Assembly: GCA_010093485.1 (NCBI GenBank)
Contig: MU001508.1
Span: forward strand, 1,192,051 to 1,256,050
Reading direction: 5' to 3'
DNA from: Karstenula rhodostoma CBS 690.94
Lineage: Eukaryota; Ascomycota; Dothideomycetes; Pleosporales; Didymosphaeriaceae
DNA length: 64,000 bases
Part shown: positions 21,869 to 32,426 of the stretch, piece after piece
Layout of the letters: every line of letters begins with the position of its first letter
Numbering within the stretch: the stretch's first letter is position 1
The notes under the pieces: model-generated
Seen by the model: the letters and a program-made list of their open reading frames with translations, nothing else
Database searches by the model: none
What the model was told of the DNA's origin: nothing
Made by a program: the position numbers and the translations under genes

Positions 21869-22195
21869 TTATATCAACCCGGGAAACCCCATCTCGGTAC
21901 CCTGCGGGCTGCGCAGGGCGGGAAACGACTGCCCACCATCCGTCCCCCTCTTCCGCTCCTCGCTCGCTGACTCCTGCTCATTACCCAACCCCGCCATCCC
22001 CTCCATAATCGCTACTATATCACTCACCTGATCCAGCGCCCTCTCCATCTCCTCAGCTTGCTCCCACGCCGTCATCAACCCGCTCTTCATATCGCGTATC
22101 TGCTCTAATCCCGTGCGCACCAGGTGGCGCAGCGTGTGGATGGAAAGCGCGGTATCGTCCTCTGGGACGCAAAAGCCTGCTCGTGGCCTAGACAT
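21869..22195 (-). CDS. Small helical protein, unrecognised
   Basis: A 108-residue frame with no known family. Residues 15-70 (ALSIHTLRHLVRTGLEQIRDMKSGLMTAWEQAEEME...) are amphipathic and probably helical; the rest is polar (EERKRGTDGGQSF). The composition is protein-like, and the start MSRPRAGFCVPEDD is the first ATG in frame. It converges with the OsmC-like gene. A small structural or subunit-type protein is possible, but no function can be assigned. Confidence 0.4.
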   Translation of the reverse strand: MSRPRAGFCVPEDDTALSIHTLRHLVRTGLEQIRDMKSGLMTAWEQAEEMERALDQVSDIVAIMEGMAGLGNEQESASEERKRGTDGGQSFPALRSPQGTEMGFPGLI

Positions 22196-22681
22196 TGCGA
22201 GTTGGTGGTGGATATGATAAAGATATAACGCCGGACAACGAGAGGGGTTTTATTCCCAGGCTGAAAGCTGCGTTTGCGGTGGGAGTGGGGCTTGTCGTTG
22301 ACAGCGAAGGTATCCGCGGCGTAAACGGGCGACAGAACACATCGATTCAGATGTGCTGTTTGGATAGCGGTGTACTGCTGTTGTTGCTGTTACCTATCTA
22401 TGAACAGCGGGGCAAGTCGCAAACAGTTACATAGTCCAGATTGGCGTCTTGTGATTACGCACAATCGATCACTGGGCAGGGTGGTTGGGGATGAGAATTA
22501 CATTCGAAAAAGGAAAAGATGTTGAGTTGGGCGTTGTAAGGTGACCCCATCATACGCCTAGAGAGGTTACTATCATTACCTTCTCCACGATAGGTCTATG
22601 ATCCCAACACGCACCATCCACGTCCAGTATGTGTCTCCCCTTCCCATCGCCTCCACCCCCCCCCCCCCCCTTCCCCTCCCT

Positions 22682-23281
22682 TCAAACCAGTCCTCCCCCA
22701 TCCCCATCTTCACGCTCCCGTCTCGCCAAGCCCTCCAGCAAAATCCTATCCTCTTCGTCATATTCCATAGTCCGAGGGTGTTTCTGGCTAGCTTTCTCCA
22801 GCCTCTGCAGGTGCACAGGCTGCTTGAATCCTAATCTTACTTGCTCGTGTTTTTCTGCGGGAGGGCGTTCGGGGAGACGCGAGGGTTTCTCTTTTTCTTG
22901 CTCTTGGCTGTGGAAGAGTGTAGACGCTGGTCTAGCGTTGGGCGTGGGAGTGTTGGATATGGGGAGGGTGGATGGGGGAAGGTGGGAGCTGGGAGCAGTG
23001 CCCATTTGCCGAGCGTTGCCGGCGTGTGGTGGTACATATCTGTTGGTTGAATGAGGTGCGTTTCCGCCGTCGGGGTTGTTTCCTACTGCAGGCGCTCTAG
23101 TTCCCACGCCAGAGGGTGCGTTGCTTCGTCCTGTGGCATGTGCGCTTGCTCCTTGCGCCGAATCGCTGTAGTGCGAGAGAACTGGTGGTGCTCCAACTGC
23201 TGCAGAAGGCTGGTCTTGGTTACTAGCGATGCGGTCATTCTCGTTGGGATCCATGGGGTTGCGTCTTGTCTTGTCTGCCAT
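22682..23281 (-). CDS. Disordered Pro/Ser/Asn-rich protein, unrecognised
   Basis: A 199-residue open frame, low-complexity over its first 130 residues (NPDGGNAPHSTNRYVPPHAGNAR, SSHLPPSTLPISN). It ends in a charged segment (RLGFKQPVHLQRLEKASQK, MEYDEEDRILLEGLARRER) that looks helical. No signal peptide or membrane segment is visible. A poly-C run at about 22655-22670 lies just downstream of the stop. The charged, patterned C-terminus argues for a real gene; function unknown. A second gene of similar style lies at 23788-24417 on the same strand. Confidence 0.45.
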   Translation of the reverse strand: MADKTRRNPMDPNENDRIASNQDQPSAAVGAPPVLSHYSDSAQGASAHATGRSNAPSGVGTRAPAVGNNPDGGNAPHSTNRYVPPHAGNARQMGTAPSSHLPPSTLPISNTPTPNARPASTLFHSQEQEKEKPSRLPERPPAEKHEQVRLGFKQPVHLQRLEKASQKHPRTMEYDEEDRILLEGLARREREDGDGGGLV

Positions 23282-23787
23282 TTTAAGTATTTGATTTGAT
23301 GGCTCGATGTATTTCGCAAAGTGGTGTACCTTGAGATGATGGGCGAGAGGGCTCTTATATTTCCAAGTCCTATATTTTCCTGGAACTTATGCTTAAAGAC
23401 AATCAATTTGTCCTTCAGTCAGGCGCTTATGGATCAGCAACCTGATACAGTGACAAACTCCCTCTGCCACTTCACGAACGAGTCTCCCAAACAATATAGA
23501 GATGTCGATTGCAGTCAGCACGTCACTGCAGAAGCCTGCATCCATTCACACAATAAACCATCGTTAACGGGGGTATATTTCAACATCACGATCATTTATA
23601 TCTGGCATTTTACATGATGTGGTGTATTCCTTATGTGAAACCATGGACATCTCCCAACCCAGCACATCCCATTTCCAAAAATCATATCCCCGCAATCAAC
23701 ACATCACAAGTTTCATCCTACCATACCAGGTACCGGTACACAGTACACATTTGTCCCTACACCTTCCCGAGAACATCCTCACCCCTT

Positions 23788-24417
23788 CTACTTCTGTGAC
23801 TCATCCTGACGTTCTTTCCTCCCGGCCGGGTGACCGTTCGGGCCCGCCCTTTCATCGACACCCTTTTCAGCCCTTGCTTGGAACCTATCGAGCATCGTTT
23901 CCCACTCCTGCTGCTCTGAAACAGCTTGCAGAGGCTTTGGTAATGGTGACTCCGGCTTCTTCCCAACGCCATATTCCTCCCCGATCATCTTGTCATGGCC
24001 CTCGTGTTCCTGGTTATTCGAATATTGGCTCAGGGCCACGGGATTGTTTCTATAGTCCTCTGCAGTGGTAGTGCCACCACTCGAAGTAGCCCGTTCGATC
24101 TCTTGGGGTCTCTTGACGATTCCGCTTCCGAGAGGTGCGGGGCTTTGCGCTGGAAGCTTCCCATCCTTGTCTTGAAGTGCCATGCTCGAGGTGCTCTGGT
24201 GGAGGTTTTTTTGCGTGCTGGTGCTGGGTGAAGGCATCGGAGCAAGGTATGGGGGCCTTTCGCTTGGAGGGCCCAGGCCAGATCTCAACGACTCGAGCAT
24301 TTGTTCATCGCGACGTGCGGCCTCGTCCGCTGGCAATCTGACGTAGGCTTTTCCGGTGGTCTGCTTGGAGACTTTGGGTTTCGCGTCAGGTTTCTGGGAG
24401 CTGTTGTTCGCTGACAT
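23788..24417 (-). CDS. Disordered hydrophilic protein, unrecognised
   Basis: A 209-residue open frame beginning MSANNSSQKPDAKPKVSK. It is rich in Ser, Gln, Pro and charged residues, with a likely helix RLPADEAARRDEQMLESLRSG near residues 28-48 and another near the C-terminus (EQQEWETMLDRFQARAEKG). No known domain, signal or membrane segment. It resembles the gene at 22682-23281 in style (short, disordered, helical patches) without clear sequence similarity. The two could be members of a fast-evolving local family; that is inference. Confidence 0.45.
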   Translation of the reverse strand: MSANNSSQKPDAKPKVSKQTTGKAYVRLPADEAARRDEQMLESLRSGLGPPSERPPYLAPMPSPSTSTQKNLHQSTSSMALQDKDGKLPAQSPAPLGSGIVKRPQEIERATSSGGTTTAEDYRNNPVALSQYSNNQEHEGHDKMIGEEYGVGKKPESPLPKPLQAVSEQQEWETMLDRFQARAEKGVDERAGPNGHPAGRKERQDESQK

Positions 24418-25105
24418 CCTTGAGTACTGTCACGCTACTCTTTGTTAGTGAGGGACCACCTAAGGCCCAATAGGGACTTTTATGCGTTTCAAGATTGTCG
24501 TCTGGAACATTTGTGATCGATTTGTGAGAACAAATATAATCTGCTCACATGTTGTGTGCAAATGCATCTATAGGAAGCTCGATACGAGTAAACAACAAAT
24601 AATGGGGTTTGCAAAGGACGATGAGAGATCGAAACATTATGACTACAACTACCAATTAACGTGTGCAACAATAATGATGCGTGTCTTTTAGAACTTTTCA
24701 AAGCATCACGATGGCGGTCTTGATGCCAATGTTGCGCTGTGGCAGCACAACCACTATTACTTGCGCCTTCCAGGGTTGACTTGCGGGGGTTCCCGAAGCC
24801 GAAGAAGACTAGACGAAGTCCCCTGTGGGTACCAGTAGGCTACGCTCTGATTATGCTAGTTCATAGCAACTACAGCGTGGATGAGGTATGTGCAAGCACC
24901 ACCAGCATTCCTCGCCTCCTCTGAGGTTGACATTCGAGCACTAGCAACAGCTCCACTTTCTCGGCCTGTTGACTGGGTCTGTGATGTGAACATTGTTAAT
25001 GATGTCGAAGATTTTCATGAAATTTCAGCGCTGATTTGTTTTACTAGAGGTACAAGTGGGCCAGAAAATATAGAAATTTATTTGCTTAAATACCTTTCTA
25101 GCTGA

Positions 25106-25277
25106 ATGTGAAGTGTGAGATTAGTGAATAATATAAGATTCACCTAAACTTTCTATCAAGTCTTGTAATGGTGAGCGACATTGAGGCAAATGTTTGCCGC
25201 GGCTTCCAGAAGCTCACGAAGTATCATATTTGATCGAGGCAAATGTATGTGGATAATTCAAATTGACATTTCTAAGA
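25106..25277. repeat. Dispersed repeat A, copy 1
   Basis: Aligns with 26838-26945 over blocks such as gtgaagtgtgagattag, aagattcacctaaactttc, gcgacattgaggcaa and caaattgacatttct. Differences between copies are mostly C/T and G/A. The two copies are in the same orientation and flank the kelch gene. Confidence 0.6.
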
Positions 25278-25310
25278 TTTAAAGGTGGAATCACTCCTCT
25301 TGCTGTTCTT

Positions 25311-25440
25311 GGGCCCCAACGATTCACACCCCACGCAATATTCACCCAATCGATGATCGCCACCTTCTAATCCCCTTCCTCTTCGCGAGCGCGTCTCCCT
25401 ACTTCAATATTGCAGTACCGGAACTCATCATCTTGCTGTT
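25311..25440. repeat. Dispersed repeat B, copy 1
   Basis: Matches 32058-32165: shared blocks include ccccaacgat, tcacaccc, caccttctaatc, cctcttcgcgagcg and cttcaatattgcagtacc. No coding capacity is visible. Probably a remnant of a transposable element. Confidence 0.65.
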
Positions 25441-25520
25441 CTAGTGCTCTTCCCCGGTGCGTCACAAACTAGTCTCTCATTTGCGACTTCGAACTTATCA
25501 AATCACAAATGCACTACCTC

Positions 25521-26583
25521 TCAGGGTATCAAAACGTCGACGTAGCTCATGGGTGACATTCCAATTACATCTCCACCTCCTGGAACGTAAATTTTTCCAC
25601 CGACAGCCACCGCACCTCCGCCATGTCGCGGAACCTTCATCTCGCCCAACGTCTCCTGCGACAGAAAACGTCAGCATCCATTGCCCGATACTATCTCAAC
25701 CACCTCGAGTGGGGTCATGACCACTTACCCAGCCATCGGTCTCAACGTCATACACCTCAGTGGAATTCCATACTCCACTCTCAACCTTCAAATTCCCCTC
25801 GCCTCCAAAAGTATACACCCGCTTCTCCACCACCCCACAAGCCAATCCCGCCCTTGGCGATGGCATAGTTCCATCTGCCACACTCCAACCCTTGTCGAGA
25901 TAATCCAAATCCAGGACCAGAACGGAGGATTTTCCTGTAAGTTGACCGCGCTCACGGCCACCCAAAACATAGAATCGCCGGTCTATGACAGCGCCACAAG
26001 CGTGGTCTCGCGCGTCTGGTAATTTGGCTGCAGCCGAGGGAAGGGCGAGGTAGGTGTTGGTCACCGTGTCGTATACATGTACGTTGGGCACAGTCGACTG
26101 CGTGTACGGCGACACCAACAATATTTCTTGCAAGCCTCCCGCAAGAATTATTTTACCATCCCAAACTCCAATAGCCGCGCTGCCAATCCCACCATTCGGT
26201 ACATCTGCAATCGGTCTCCAAGTCTTCCTCTTCGCGTCATACCGCCACGAGTCGGAGACGGCGGTCCATGATGTGTTTGTCTGCGCGAGGCCGCCGAAGA
26301 TGTACAGGGTGCCGGAAATGACTGCGGCGTTGGGATGATTCAGCGGGATAGGCAGGGGTGGGAGTGAGGTCCATTTGCGATGAGCGATGGAATAGGACTG
26401 AACGATAGAGGTCGTGCTCTGGGTGCCATTGGTGATACCGCCTATGACTACGACGTTATTCGGTGGCAGGAAGACGGTAGTGTGTTCTTGTCGTGGTGCG
26501 ATTGGGATGCTGGGCAAGGGATTCCATGTCTCAGATACGACGAACGAGGCGGATATAGGGGCGAATAGAGCTAATAGGTGCAT
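25521..26583 (-). CDS. Secreted kelch-repeat protein
   Basis: Exons 25729-26583 and 25521-25655 (intron GTAAGTGG...CTGACG...TCGCAG) give 329 residues. The N-terminus MHLLALFAPISASFVVS is a signal peptide. About five kelch motifs follow, each with Gly-Gly and spaced Tyr/Trp: VVVIGGITNG, LYIFGGLAQ...WRYDAKRKTWRPIADVP, IILAGGLQ...VHVYDTVTNTY, FYVLGGRERG and VYTFGGEGN...TEVYDVETDGWETLGEM. The last blade closes with GGKIYVPGGG. The product should be a secreted beta-propeller; some fungal proteins of this type are related to galactose-oxidase-like enzymes, but the Cu-ligand motifs of that enzyme are not seen. Start chosen because it exposes the signal peptide. The gene is flanked by two direct copies of repeat A. 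Confidence 0.85.
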
Positions 26584-26837
26584 TTTAAAGATTGGCAGTC
26601 AGTACTCCCTGGATCCGGGCCTGCGGCATAGATATTTGCTGTATTGTGTGATTTTACGGGATATCACCGTGTTGGGGGCCGATAGAACTAGGCGAAGATA
26701 GGAAGGTCAACACGCTGAAAGCCTTATCGAATACGGGTGTGCGAGATATGCAGTCGTACGCAATCTTTTATAAAGACCCCAGCGAAATAGACTTCAAAGG
26801 AATATACAGCAAGCTAACGTATCAGCCTGTCTGAACT

Positions 26838-26945
26838 CAGGGGTAAGTGAAGCGTAAGATTAGCGGACCACGTAAAATTCACCTAAGCTTTCCATAAAGC
26901 GACATTTAGGCAATGCATGTGAATCTCAAATTGACATTTCTTCTA
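26838..26945. repeat. Dispersed repeat A, copy 2
   Basis: Second copy of the repeat at 25106-25277, same orientation, about 1.7 kb away on the other side of the kelch gene. It lies directly next to the 3' end of the broken phosphate permease. Confidence 0.6.
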
Positions 26946-26994
26946 TCTCGCATCTACTATACGTTAAAACTTTCAAATTAACTCCAATGGGATA

Positions 26995-28912
26995 CTAGAA
27001 GTGAGGTGTATTTAAAGCCATGACCATGAGCAAGCCCGAGATCAAACCTGCAGAAGGGAGCGTGATGACCCAAGACGAGAAGATGAAAGCGACCTGCTTC
27101 CAATTGACGGCGCGGATGTCGAAGTTGCACAGCGCCACACCAACAGTGGCACCGGTGAGGCACTGTGTGGTTGAGACCGGTAAAGCGAGCCTGGAGGCAA
27201 GAAGAACAGTGATGGCGGCACCGAGTTCCATCGCGAAGCCACGAGTGGGAGAGACTTGGGTAATCTTGTTGCCGAGCGAACGCATGACGTGGTAGCCGTA
27301 GAACCAGAATCCAAGGCCGAGTAGCAGACCAGCAACAATAAGAATCCGGATTGGGGTGTCAGCTTTCGCGGTGACTATGCCGCTTGTATAGGTGTTGTAG
27401 GTGGCTACCCAAGGTCCTACAGCGTTTGCGACATCGTTGGAACCGTGCGCAATGGACATCATCATTGCCGATGCAACTTGGGCGTAGGTCCATAGATGTT
27501 CCACACGGTTGTCGTAGACGATTGCGCGCGCATGAACAGCACCGAGGTTCTTCTAGGTTACGACATCCCGACTTACTCCTTGAAGCAGAATGAACTTTGT
27601 CCAGTTCGCTATCTTCTTCGGGGAGTACATGGACAAGTGGCGCACAGGGGTTAGCCAACGCTCTTCTGGCTCAGGCTTCGCAGGCACAACATGTGCGGAC
27701 AGTTTGTTTTGCTTGGGAATTGACAAGCCGCCCTTGGTTCTCTCCGAGGTACCATTGCTATCGCCGTCATTAGCATCGATCGCAGTCGATATGCCGTCGC
27801 CGTTGTTTTCAGGACCCAACTTCTTGGGATGATCCTGATCATCTTTTATGTGGGCTTTTTCGATGTCGGCAGTGGTGGATTCCACTAAGCTCTTCGCGTA
27901 GTAGTCTTTGACCGCTTGGTCGCCTTTTCCGGGGAAATAGATTGGAGGATTCTCTCGGTAGAGAAGAGGACCGAGCGGGATGTGTCATACGCGGATTCGT
28001 GCGTCGTTCTTAACAAGACGACGGTGGAAGTAGGGGACGAGGAAGATGTATGATAATGCTACAACTCCGAAGGCAACACCCAGGATGATGCCCGTCACTT
28101 TTCCAGCGCCCATCTCTTCAAGCGATTCTCCATTAGGAAGTTCATCTATGATGAAGAGAGCTAGAACACCAGCTGTAAATCCGAGATACCTAGGTCGCGA
28201 AAGACAAGTCAGCGACCGTTGAGTTGTCCACATTGCTGGAGTGAGGCAGCTATCTATTATGGGGTTGTGAAAGGAACATTGTTATTACAACGTACCATGG
28301 AATCAATCTCATTCTCCACTTGAATGGTTCTTTCCTTTCCAAAACGAGAAATCTCAACGACAGGAACAAGATGGCCGAGAAGCCAGCCGCTATAAGGGGA
28401 GCGATGGCCCAAGAAGCAGCGATCTGACTGAGACTGCCGCTTGCCCATGCCCATTTCAACGGGGTCTGTGCCGCAATACCGGCACCCGCGAGAGCGCCTA
28501 CTACGGTTTGAGTCGTGCTATGGGACGGGATCAGCTATGTTTCAAGGTAAGGTCTGGGAGTCACATACCTGACGGGCATACCCCAGAACGTCGCAATGGT
28601 CAGAAATGTCGCACTCCCAACCTCTGCGCAGCCCATCACCAACATGAACGTCGGAGGGTTCGGCTCGAACTTTGACAGTCCAAAAAAGCCGCTCTTGATT
28701 GTTGAGGTTACTCGGGAACCCAGAGCAACCGCTCCGACAAACTCTGTGATGCATGCCAGAATACCTGCTTGTCACATCTTCAGCGTCTGCGCAGCAACGG
28801 ACGTAGCGTAAGAATTGGCAACATCGTTTGCACCATTGGAAGCAGATGAGAAAACAAAAGCGATAGTCGTGAGAGCGAGGATCCAGTTGTACTTTTTGAG
28901 TGCGGGAGCCAT
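26995..28912 (-). pseudogene. Pho4-family phosphate permease frame with three internal stops
   Basis: PiT/Pho4 family Na+/phosphate symporter (PHO89, Neurospora pho-4). Exons 28569-28912, 28296-28517 and 26995-28189 sum to exactly 587 codons including the true stop, the usual family length. Both signature repeats are present: SSASNGANDVANSYATSVAAQTLKM near the N-terminus and SIAHGSNDVANAVGPWVATY near the C-terminus. Further typical parts are TEFVGAVALGSRV, GAGIAAQTPLKWAW and LALPVSTTQCLTGATVGVAL. The same frame is interrupted by TGA at 28772-28774 (after AAQTLKM), TGA at 27985-27987 (after ARIRV) and TAG at 27553-27555 (after RDVVT). No indel was seen, and membrane segments remain well conserved. 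Each stop is one C-to-T step from CGA or CAG. It is either a recently silenced gene or, less likely, one relying on read-through. Confidence 0.85.
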
Positions 28913-30828
28913 GGTAGGCAACTACGCGTTAAAATTGCGGAATGAACTGCAAGTGCTGCGATGCGGGGTGGGCGTTTGTACTTGTATTAAGTCTTCACAG
29001 AGTTGAAGATCCGGCAATGCGGCATCGGCTTGATATCCACAGCTTGACGCTGAAGAGAAAGTGGCGACCGGGTTTTGTTGGTTCAGGCCTGAGCCTCGGG
29101 GCTGTTACTTCCACTCATGGTCAATCCCGAAGACCAAATGGGTCGTCTGTGGAGCATGTTGTTACTCCACTGGAGGACAATCTCGCGTCATGGCTTTATT
29201 TCTTGTTGTGGATCGCATCGAGAAAGAAAGGAAATTCGGGGTGGGAGACAAGATATTCGGAAAGACGGTTGTAACTGACGAACGAGAGGTCGAGAACGAG
29301 AAACGTGGGCAGCAATTTGGGTCTGTGCCTGTTTCCAAGGGGTGGAGTGCCCAGCAAGTCCGCCTGCTTGGATCGCTTGGCGAATTCATCCTTCCGCCAG
29401 GCTGGACTTGCACCGCCATAACCAAGGCTTGGTCTACGTACATTGCGGGACTTCTCATGCGTTTTTTGCATGGCAGGCGTTGGTCAAGGTTACAATCGGT
29501 CGTTTGAAGAGTCACGGTGCTTCTGGTACCTGCTATGCACACTTCCATCATGGCCCTCCACAGGCACAGAGCCAAACAGTGTCGAACTCACGAACCTTAC
29601 TGTACGATCACAAACTATCTGTGGAAGCAAATATAAAGAGAATTTCCTTTCTTGGCAGGGTTAAGAAGCGCTAAAACTACAGCGGCGTGTGTCCTTCACT
29701 TGATCGCCAAAGCTGTCGCCTAATTATGTACGTAGCCATTACACGTCCCAAAAGTACACCGGAACATTATATTTTATCGCATTTAACAAATGATCAACTA
29801 TATCAACTTAATGCAACAACACGCTTTCCGAAAGATTGATGATCTGGAATCTTAGTTCCGTTTGGGGAGACAATGAGCGGAAAAGATGGAATTAACAGGC
29901 TAGAAAGTCTCGAGAACAAAACGACCACAAACATCATTAACACATGATTCATGTTCCGGCAGTGTAAGAAATCCACCCTTGATTTAGTAGACGACAGAAA
30001 GAATTGAAAAACTATACTGCTTGTAGTTGCAAACCAGACGTTGTAGGCTCCTCAAACTTGATAAAACAAGCTACTAAGACTGCCTGGAAAATACAACAAG
30101 GCTTCCCTAAACGAAATAAAGCATGACGCAGATAGAACATTGGTCAGCCCAGTGTTTGAGAAACGAATATGGGCTTTGCAATATATGTCTACTGGTCCTC
30201 TAATCTTCAGCAAGTCTTTCCAGGTATGTATACATAGAATGAGGACTGGCCCTTGATCGAACGCACACAAATCCTGCCATCAGGAAAATATGACCCCAGG
30301 CTAAGACCTACCATGATAGATCTTGAGAAGCTCATCAGCACTCCGAGGAGTCAGGGGTGGAGCAGGGGACCCGACAGCGCAGTGTGGAAGGATCATGAAA
30401 ATCAAATTGTGGACTCAGATGGACATCGAGACAAGAATGGCAGGGTAAATGGCGGGAATTTGGATGAAGTTGTTTAAGCAATAGGCGGAGTATAAAGCGG
30501 TTTAGAGCAAGATGCCACAAAGGAAGACACGCGTGTTCTATTGCAGAGCATCAATTGCAAGGCACATTATTCAGCAGCGTCACCTGATCGACGAGGACGC
30601 GGTAACATCATCACGCACGAAGTGTACATACGACCATAGGACACTGATAATCGGGCATCCTATCCTGTACTGGGTGGAGACAGAATCCTATATGCGTGAT
30701 AAGTCTTACATCGTGAGACTGGCAGAGAATATCTACAGCCCGAGCCTCACGGCAAGCGCTACAAAAACACTCTCCACCCATCTACAAGACCGAGAAAGCG
30801 ACATCTGCAAAAGCAACGTCGATATCCT
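28913..30828. other. Gene-sparse region
   Basis: Should contain the promoter of the phosphate permease on the left (28913-29700). AACGTGGG (CACGTT on the minus strand) at about 29305-29312 is a weak match to the core of Pho4/NUC-1 type sites. No supported gene; from about 29700 the sequence is AT-rich with only short frames. Confidence 0.4.
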
Positions 30829-31125
30829 TCATAGACTCCCAAATCTACTGTTTACGCCCTTGAACGTCCACCCTTGCTGCTGCATCTGCTGCACATATCT
30901 CTGCGTTCTATACCACTCGCATGTCCGGCAGTATCCCTGTCGCGTTCTTGCTATTGGCTCGTGGCCGATAGAGCATCTCATCGTAGATGGATTGTAGAGG
31001 TTACGATCATCGTATGGGTTATCTTCGATTCGATATAGGAACGAGCGCATATCTTCGCAGAAGTATGCGGTGGCAACGAGGATGCGGTGGCCGCAGGCGT
31101 AGGTGTCGACCGCATCGTAGCACAT
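30829..31125 (-). CDS. Small Cys/His-containing protein, unrecognised
   Basis: A 98-residue frame, MCYDAVDTYACGHRILVATAYFCEDM..., with seven Cys and two His in a spaced pattern (C-x8-CGH, YFCE, MRCSIGHE, GYCRTCEWYR). Short fungal proteins with a CGH...C...GYCRxCEWY layout exist, but no function is known to me. The layout suggests metal binding or a small zinc ribbon. The composition is far more protein-like than the antisense frame at 30512-30997, which I treat as a shadow. An upstream intron or leader is possible. Confidence 0.5.
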   Translation of the reverse strand: MCYDAVDTYACGHRILVATAYFCEDMRSFLYRIEDNPYDDRNLYNPSTMRCSIGHEPIARTRQGYCRTCEWYRTQRYVQQMQQQGWTFKGVNSRFGSL

Positions 31126-32426
31126 TTGAGTTGAGTGCCTCTTAGGCGGGGAGGTGTACGATACAAAGACGAGGGAAAAGCATAGCTGGGCAGCCTGTAT
31201 ATGTGCTCACCATGGCTCTGTTCGTCTGTCATGGCTGCTTTGTTGTCGTTCGCCTTTGTGTGGCGATGGATAGTCGTGGTATCACTCAACTCACTTTTAA
31301 GTGAGGAATATGACAGCATTTAAATACGCTTGGATAGTCGTGGCTGTCTCTCAGGAGGTGCGGAAGTTCTAGCCGGCCTTGAGCGCATCGGCAATGCTTG
31401 TATAGCACTACGTGTATAGCATTGGTCAGACGTCAAACGCTTTGATGGACGTGGTCAATTACTGCAATCGATGTAGATCCGACTAGATGGTTTTACGATT
31501 TCTGAAGTTAACAGCAGTGTGATGAGGTATCAATATTTATTGCGCGGTGACACAAGTATTGTGGATTTGGGATCGACTCAAATCTGAGAGGTCTTTCGAC
31601 ATAGAATTCCTGTTGTGCACAGATACACGGCAAGCATCGACATCTCGCCATAAACGTGATGGTTCGCTTGCTAGCAGAGCAACAAACGGTTGGTGTGGAA
31701 CCGCCCAACAGGAGGCTGTTGGGCTGGGTAACCCGGGGAGCCGGCTCTGTAGCGGAATCGCCCAACAGATGTCAAACGTCATGCCCGCGCACCTGGTCCA
31801 GCCCGCTTCCCCTAGATCGATTTGCGCCCATGGACCAGCTATCGACTTTTGTATGACCAGCTCAGAAAACGACGTCGGCACAGTGCCACGTTGAACCACG
31901 GAGCATAACACAGGCTGTGCGACATCACCCATCCACTCGCGGTCCACAGTAAATCTGGGCGCAATCGGCCTGCGCATTGCCTAGCTGGGGTAACACACTG
32001 TACTCAAATCCTGACTCAGTGTTGCAATCGCAACCTAGACACTCATGTCAAACCCTACATTCGGCCCCCAACGATTTACACCCAATGGATCATCACCAAC
32101 TTCTAATCACCTTCTTCCTCGCGAGCGGGGGTTCCTCCTTCAATATTGCAGTACCAGAACACATTATTAAACACTGCATTAAAAACTTTATAGTGAACAT
32201 GGCATGCGCAGTTACATTCACAACCATATATACTTCGCTCAGAAGTATGCATATCCGTAAACTTTAGAGTAATGCAGTGCGATATGAATAAGAAATTTGA
32301 CTTTCAACACGGTGGGTGGTGCGTTCTGCTAATTAGAAAACTGCACGACGCGTCACCCTGCGACCCCTAAATGTATCATTCAAGGTTCATTCATTCATTC
32401 ATCCATTCTTGCAGCAGCGGACACGC
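31126..32426. other. Gene-sparse region with repeat B copy 2
   Basis: No supported gene. It contains a short hairpin (31704-31723; stem cccaacag/ctgttggg, with a third cccaacag near 31760), repeat B copy 2 (32058-32165) and an ATTC microsatellite (about 32387-32407) next to the GH3 3' end. Confidence 0.5.
32058..32165. repeat. Dispersed repeat B, copy 2
   Basis: Second copy of the repeat at 25311-25440, in the same orientation, sharing ccccaacgatt, cttctaatc, cctcgcgagcg and cttcaatattgcagtacc. Several differences are transitions. Confidence 0.65.

Larger units (their letters stand above)
24418..25520. other. Gene-sparse, AT-richer region with repeat remnants
   Basis: No supported gene. The right part holds copies of two diverged dispersed repeats (25106-25277 and 25311-25440), each with a second copy elsewhere in the window. 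The left part shows nothing recognisable. Confidence 0.55.

Noticed and set aside
27553..27576. A 24-nt intron in the phosphate permease that would remove the TAG stop (GTAAGT...CCTAG).
   Set aside because: Too short to be a spliceosomal intron, and conserved sequence continues in frame on both sides.
30512..30997. A 161-codon plus-strand open frame.
   Set aside because: Partly antisense to the Cys/His protein on the minus strand; composition (Leu/Ser/His-rich, no motif) looks like a shadow.
31704..31723. An 8-bp stem hairpin (cccaacag/ctgttggg) as a terminator or element end.
   Set aside because: Short, no linked gene end or duplication; within chance for this size of window.
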